Below are positions 59,116 to 64,000 of a DNA stretch of 64,000 nucleotides, piece by piece. The notes beneath the pieces were generated by a model. It was given only the letters and a program-made list of their open reading frames with translations, was not told the DNA's origin and did no database searches. Source of the DNA: Lithospermum erythrorhizon. Its lineage: Eukaryota > Streptophyta > Magnoliopsida > Boraginales > Boraginaceae. The position numbers were made by a program, and so were the translations under genes. Location of the stretch: positions 1 to 64,000 of the forward strand of contig JADFUC010000879.1 in NCBI GenBank assembly GCA_019722365.1, read 5' to 3'. Numbering within the stretch: position 1 is the stretch's first letter; the number at the start of each line of letters is the position of its first letter.

Positions 59116-59239
59116 GCTGACATGTTTTGTCCCAGAAGTCCCATATGACTATATATCTATCAACCCTCATCTTAAAACAAGAAAACAAACCACACATCTA
59201 CCACAAAACATCCAACTTTTAGCTACCCTTTTCGAAACC

Positions 59240-59563
59240 ATGTCTCAAACTATCAATCTTGATGATTTGTTCGACCTCGACATGGCGTTGGAGTACCCGT
59301 TTGATAATACTGAAGAGAAGAACATAGAAACAGAATGTTCTTGTGATGATATAGAACTGCCTAGTGGGAATGGTGCAATTGGTGTTTGTTCTGTTTGTTT
59401 GGAAGATTATCAACCAGATGAGGACAAGGAAGAGGGAGGTTGTAGTAAGCAAGTGCAATGTGGGCATATTTTCCATGGAAATTGTATTCAAGTTTGGCTA
59501 TCTCACCATAATTCTTGTCCTTTGTGTCGATGCATAGTATATGCATCCTCTGATTCTACATGA
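59240..59563 (+). CDS. Small RING-H2 finger protein (probable E3 ubiquitin ligase), 107 residues
   Basis: This single-exon gene codes for an acidic N-terminal part (about 1-45) and one RING-H2 domain (about 49-98). The zinc ligands are visible: CSVC, then QCGHIFHGNC supplying C, H, H, C, a W in the expected place (VWL), and CPLC. The CxxC...CxH..HxxC...CxxC spacing is the plant RING-H2 type, which recruits an E2 enzyme. No transmembrane segment is present, unlike ATL proteins, so it is probably cytosolic or nuclear. The start AAACCATGTC has a good plant context. The earlier in-frame ATG at 59114 overlaps the TATA box and would add an unconserved-looking 42 residues. The substrate is unknown. 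The gene converges on the RDR gene, with about 340 bp between stop codons. Confidence 0.85.
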   Translation: MSQTINLDDLFDLDMALEYPFDNTEEKNIETECSCDDIELPSGNGAIGVCSVCLEDYQPDEDKEEGGCSKQVQCGHIFHGNCIQVWLSHHNSCPLCRCIVYASSDST

Positions 59564-59750
59564 ACGATTTCATAAGTTTCTTTATGGAGCCATATATCAA
59601 ATCTGTGTGTGTGTTGGGAGGGGGTGGGGTGTTTTATAGGATGATGTACAAATGTGTCATGTGTGATTTGTTTGAGAGAATTTTTTGTAATACATGGATA
59701 TGATGAGGTAATTTTTTGCAAGTACTTCTTGAGTAAATTAATAGATTAAT

Positions 59751-59756
59751 TTTATT
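59751..59756 (-). terminator. Candidate poly(A) signal of the RDR gene
   Basis: AATAAA on the minus strand about 145 bases after the RDR stop codon. It is inferred from position. Confidence 0.45.
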
Positions 59757-59899
59757 ACAAAGTTATATCACAATTCACAACATTACTGAAGAACATACAT
59801 CAGACTAGCACATCTCAAATGCCATCCTTGGAATGTTTATATACAACACTTCACATATTTATCATCCCTGAAGGAGAAATCAGGTTACTAATGGCTAAC

Positions 59900-62800
59900 C
59901 TATATGAATTCGCGTAGAAGAGATGGCAGAATGACCATTGGCTTCTCATTTTGTTTCAAAGCATGGAACTTGCATAGAGCGGACCCTGCTACTTTCCAGG
60001 CAAAACCACATTTCTTGAGGTCGCATTTACTTTTGGCGTAGTCATAAACAATGTTGTAAATTGCAAGGGCCTCACTGTAGATATCTTCGGAGTTTCTGGG
60101 ACTGTCTTCGAAGTCCTCAGCTTCATACAATAACTTTCTATATGTTTTGAAATATAAAAAGACTGAAAATATGTTCATTCTTTACTGCACTGGTCAGAGT
60201 TTATTCATACAATAACTTTCTATATGTTTTGAAAATTTCATCTGGAATCCTTTTCCTCGCCTCTAAATCAGGAATCTTCATGGCATTTGACATCTCTTCT
60301 CGGTATTTTTCATACAATTCTGTCCATTTGATCAATGACGTCTCTGATATTTCAATATTAAAGCAAGGAAGCTTCAAGAGATCTAAATAACAGGACGAAA
60401 TCCAGGTTAGATGCCTGTTTTTGTCACAAATCTCATTTTGTTGGTTTCTAAATGAAGTAAAGAGCACAATTTTGCAGAGTGAAATAATCAGTGGCTGACG
60501 ATGTTGATTGTGCAGATAGTCTTATTAGAGAAAGCTAGCTAATGCAATCGTTTAACATTTTACGATAGAAAGAACCATTCACCTTGTATTTGTGGTTGCT
60601 CGGGCTCAAGTAACTCAGGCGAATCATAAATACGACCAAGAATAGATCCTGATACGTAAGCTTTGAAGGAACCTTCTTTTTCCATATGATGTGGAAACTT
60701 TTTCGCTTTCAAAAAGGTATCAATTGTAACCTGTTTCATGCAAGGACATCACTTAGTATGGCTATGTATTGCCAATTTAGTAAAGTGAAACACCTACATG
60801 CACCATAATGAGAACTGAAACTCATAATTATAGAACCATCAACAACTGGGATAAGAATATTTGCACTCAAGTAACACATTGGGTTACAAAACCAAACTGA
60901 TGAAACATTGCTACCCAAAACTAACTAGTAAACAGAAACAGTTAACTGATCGACTTCACCAAAAGGATATCAACCTTATGATATATGAGGTCACGCACAA
61001 TAAGAGATCGACATAATACAGGTAAGTTGATAACACACCATGGTGTTTAGCTAATGAGGTAATAAATATTAGTGCAGTGCAAAATGAAGGCCTAACAGGA
61101 GCAAATTATAACGCAAGACCAATTGAATATCAAGAAAGTTCAAAACATGTAGAGAACTCTTAATCTGCAGTATTTAGACATCCATAAAATGTACTTGTAA
61201 GTCAAAGTATACAGATCGGGTTAACAGAAACCACATTACATATGAACAAAAGAAAGGGGGAGACAATTCAGAATATCATTTTTCCAATCATGATCATCTT
61301 TATCAGTGCGGACAGTGTTATAGTCAGAAAGAGATGATTAAATGCTAACGCAAACCTTTTTCCCACTCTTTGGTGCATCCAATGCGTCATAGTAGATGTC
61401 AATCAATTTAAGTATTTTTTGTCGCAAATATTTCTTCTGTTCAACATCAGCATCGCCAAGCATGAGAAACCAATCCATATGTGCCAACCAGCTGTCTGCA
61501 GCAACACCCATGCTGATGCTGGTAGGTAAAATATTTTGAAAAAAGAATATAAGAACACATGACGAATTGGACAAATTCAAAGAGCAAAGAAGTCATGAGA
61601 AAACAGAAGATAGAACATCATATAAAATTACCCCTAGAGAAAGTGAACCAACAGAGTCTAGATAAATGTAATAGAGTACATTTCACCAAATAGCATAACT
61701 ATTTATGTCCTCTCATTATGATGTCCTTTATCCTTATGAAGGCACGATGTATAGCTTCCAAATTAAATCAATTTACATAGAAATAATGTATCAGTTTTAT
61801 CCACTTCTTTCACCCTCTTACTGAACTTAAATTTCCATTGATGTTTTTATGTAATTGAAACATTCACCTACCATTGTACAATTGAAATTTATCTCTGATG
61901 ACTTTATTAATTGATGATAAAAACTAGTTTGAGGTAGAGAGAGTAAATGCAGCCACAGAGGTGATGATTATTTTCTGTTTTAGTATCCTAACCTTGAGTT
62001 CCTTGCATCTTGAAGTTGTCGGAAAAGCTCAATCTCCAAACCATGAGGAGAAAAGTCTCCTGGTTTTCTCGCCTTGATTTCATCTGCAGGTGGAGTTGGA
62101 AGAGTACGAGTCCAAGGCATACATTGGTTGAACTTTTCCAACAGCTGTTATAGAATAGCATGAAAGGATATTGAAAAAGGATAAACAAGCATTCTGGATC
62201 TAAATGCACCACTTGACATGGATGGTTTTGATCTATGATTCTATGCATTTTCTCAACTCAGCTTTCAATGGAATAACAGAAGTTCCATGGATTTGCTTAT
62301 AAGCTGTTTTCTATTCTTTTATATGAAAATAATGGACGACTCATTGTGTCACATCTAACTTGCGTCTCTACTTTTGCTCTTGTTTTTCATTTCTACCTTT
62401 TGCTTTCTCAAATTATTTTATCCCAAAGAGATGGGGGGCAAAAAAAACCCTGTCTGTCAACTTTCAAGCATCGAAGTCAGAATCTCAATAAGCCATTAAC
62501 AAAATAGTAATTATATGCTTCAAGGAAACCAAAGGAAAAGATCATTGAATACTTCGTAGATGCCAACCTCTGGATGTTGAGAAACCCAGTATACATCTCC
62601 ATCGAAGTCACCGTTCCCCATTTCAGCAGCTGCCGACTTTATTCCTTTAGTAGAGAAGAATATTCCGTACTTGGCATTACCAACAACATCCTGGATGGCC
62701 TCGACAGGCTTAGCAGTCATGACATGAATATCCCCAAAGTGGAGACAAGGATTTCTGTACACGAGCACCTTGCCAGAGATTTGGCCACGTTCACTGGATT

Positions 62801-64000
62801 ACAGGAACTAATCAAAAGATAGGATTGGTAAGAGCAACTTTCTCCATGCACATCATGCTTAGAATTAAGAACATATCTCAATAAGAAGACTATTCAGTGC
62901 TATTCTAGAAAGTTTTATAAGTTCAACAAGAATGCACCATAGATGATAAATAAACTGCAATAAATCAGTTTGGTAATTGGTATTAATATCATAATTATAA
63001 AACCCAATAAAGCATATACTGTAGAAACTTAAAGACTTTGAGAAGCATAGATGAAAGAGGTTTTCTCAAATGAGAATGCCTAAATATTGTGACAGGCCAA
63101 GCTGTAGCATGGAGCATGTTAAGAGAAATATAATGCATTTTATAGTTGCTGACATACAGAATAACACAAACTTCATCACTGTTTAATGTGTCTGTCGGGT
63201 CTGATGTTCCTATCAGGTAATAGCTCTCACTTATGGGAATCTTTCCACCTCTAAACTTCTTTTTCTCTTCATTGGCCAACTGACATAAACGAAACTGGAG
63301 ATACGGTTCATCAAGCGGGATCCCAACTGAAAGCATTCTGGCTGATGTAAAACTGTCATCTGATTCACCATGATTCATTGCAACTACAAGAGAAACGTGA
63401 GGGAACTATAAGAGTAAAAACACAGGATAGAAGAGGCTATTGAAGTTGTTGAAGAAACAATGTAACTAATAGAGAAAAGCAAGGATGAAAATCAAGCGGA
63501 ACCAGATCAACAGGGAGTGACAAGTCTACACTTTATTTTAAAGATTATAGAACGAGGGAAATTTGCTTTCCCATCAGAACTATTTCCTTACAAAATTAAA
63601 TACTCTTCCAACATCAGTTTAGTACCGCTATGGAAATTCAGGGTTAAAGATATTACTGTTGGATTAAAGAGATTACTGATGTCAAACTAGTACTCAACTG
63701 AAAGTCCCAGTACTGCTGGTTATCGACACCTAGAAATCTTAAAACAACTAGTGGGTAAATTAGCATTATGCACTTATAGTAACATCAGTACCTTGAGAGT
63801 TGAGACGCATCATAATTTGTGACTGCCGAATGAGTAATGTGATATTAATACCAGATTGATCCAAACACATGTTCTCTAGCCGACATGAAAATGACAACAC
63901 AACATACAGGAATTACCTCTGACAGCTGCACGCTTCTTCTTGAACACGGATTTTGTCTCCTCCAGAGCACTCATTAGAAGACCCTGAAAGAACTCTTCTG
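59900..64000 (-). CDS. RNA-dependent RNA polymerase, gamma clade (RDR3/4/5 type), 3' part
   Basis: The family copies single-stranded RNA into double-stranded RNA; RDR1/2/6 relatives feed small-RNA silencing, and the role of the gamma clade is less clear. Exons in transcript order: 64000-63917 (partial), 63383-63158, 62793-62568, 62144-61993, 61518-61356, 60730-60583, 60382-60211, 60137-59900. All junctions keep frame with GT-AG sites. The catalytic loop is GNGDFDGDVYWVSQHPE in the third listed exon. DFDGD, rather than DLDGD, marks the gamma clade. LVYRNPCLHFGDIHVMTA, just before it, is also conserved. Downstream blocks include VAADSWLAHMD and KFPHHMEK. The C-terminus reads AWKVAGSALCKFHAL...LLREFI. 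The 5' half lies outside the window. An 82-bp tandem duplication near the 3' end (60122-60234) puts a stop codon in the unspliced frame; a 73-nt candidate intron would remove it. Confidence 0.85.
60122..60234 (-). repeat. 82-bp-period tandem duplication inside the RDR coding region
   Basis: A 31-bp segment coding for KTYRKLLYE is present at 60204-60234 and again at 60122-60152, with 51 bp between. After the first copy the frame reads GAA TAA. After the second it continues GAA GCT GAG into the conserved C-terminus. Confidence 0.85.

Noticed and set aside
60736..60918. Extra RDR exon at 60736-60918 on the minus strand
   Set aside because: It falls in the intron before the 60730 exon. The neighbouring exons join in frame without it and the translation is unlike RDR.

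Overview
The window is nuclear DNA of a flowering plant, most likely a eudicot. It has spliced genes with GT-AG introns, AT-rich spacers, plant LTR retrotransposons and small MITEs. The genes belong to plant families: a plant-type ceramide glucosyltransferase, a full-size ABCB transporter, a DUF3444 protein, a small RING-H2 ligase and a gamma-clade RNA-dependent RNA polymerase. The species cannot be named from the sequence. Nothing suggests a bacterium, plasmid or virus.

Layout. 1-946 is an unbroken run of A, probably an assembly artefact. 947 to about 6330 is a badly broken Ty1/copia element. 6.3-19.7 kb is repeat-rich: an ACCGAACC-rich TIR element, a hairpin MITE, a copia-like LTR whose tail is tandemly duplicated, a solo gypsy-type LTR (13.16-15.72 kb), a copia 3' end with its LTR (18.21-18.47 kb) and a SINE-like copy. 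20.18-25.89 kb (+) is an apparently complete 14-exon glucosylceramide synthase gene. 27.77-37.92 kb is a nested insertion: a Mutator-like foldback element with a perfect 9-bp target duplication, split by a non-coding gypsy-type element with 3.5-kb LTRs. 39.4-44.8 kb holds several foldback MITEs. 43.80-53.79 kb (+) is an ABCB transporter pseudogene with two large internal deletions. 55.13-57.33 kb (+) is a DUF3444 gene without a J-domain, 59.24-59.56 kb (+) a RING-H2 gene, and 59.90-64.00 kb (-) the 3' part of an RDR3/4/5-type polymerase gene that runs off the window.

The genes do not form a pathway. GCS acts in sphingolipid synthesis, the ABCB relative would have been a membrane exporter, the RING protein a ubiquitin ligase and RDR an RNA-silencing-type polymerase. 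They sit together only as neighbours.

The most notable points are four. An 82-bp tandem duplication in the RDR gene may have created a new in-frame intron. The large gypsy LTRs carry arrays of short palindromes whose arms change in a matched way. The nested foldback plus LTR element has clear boundaries. The two LTRs of one element differ mainly in small C/G-rich clusters, which may mean base-calling error at methylated sites rather than age.
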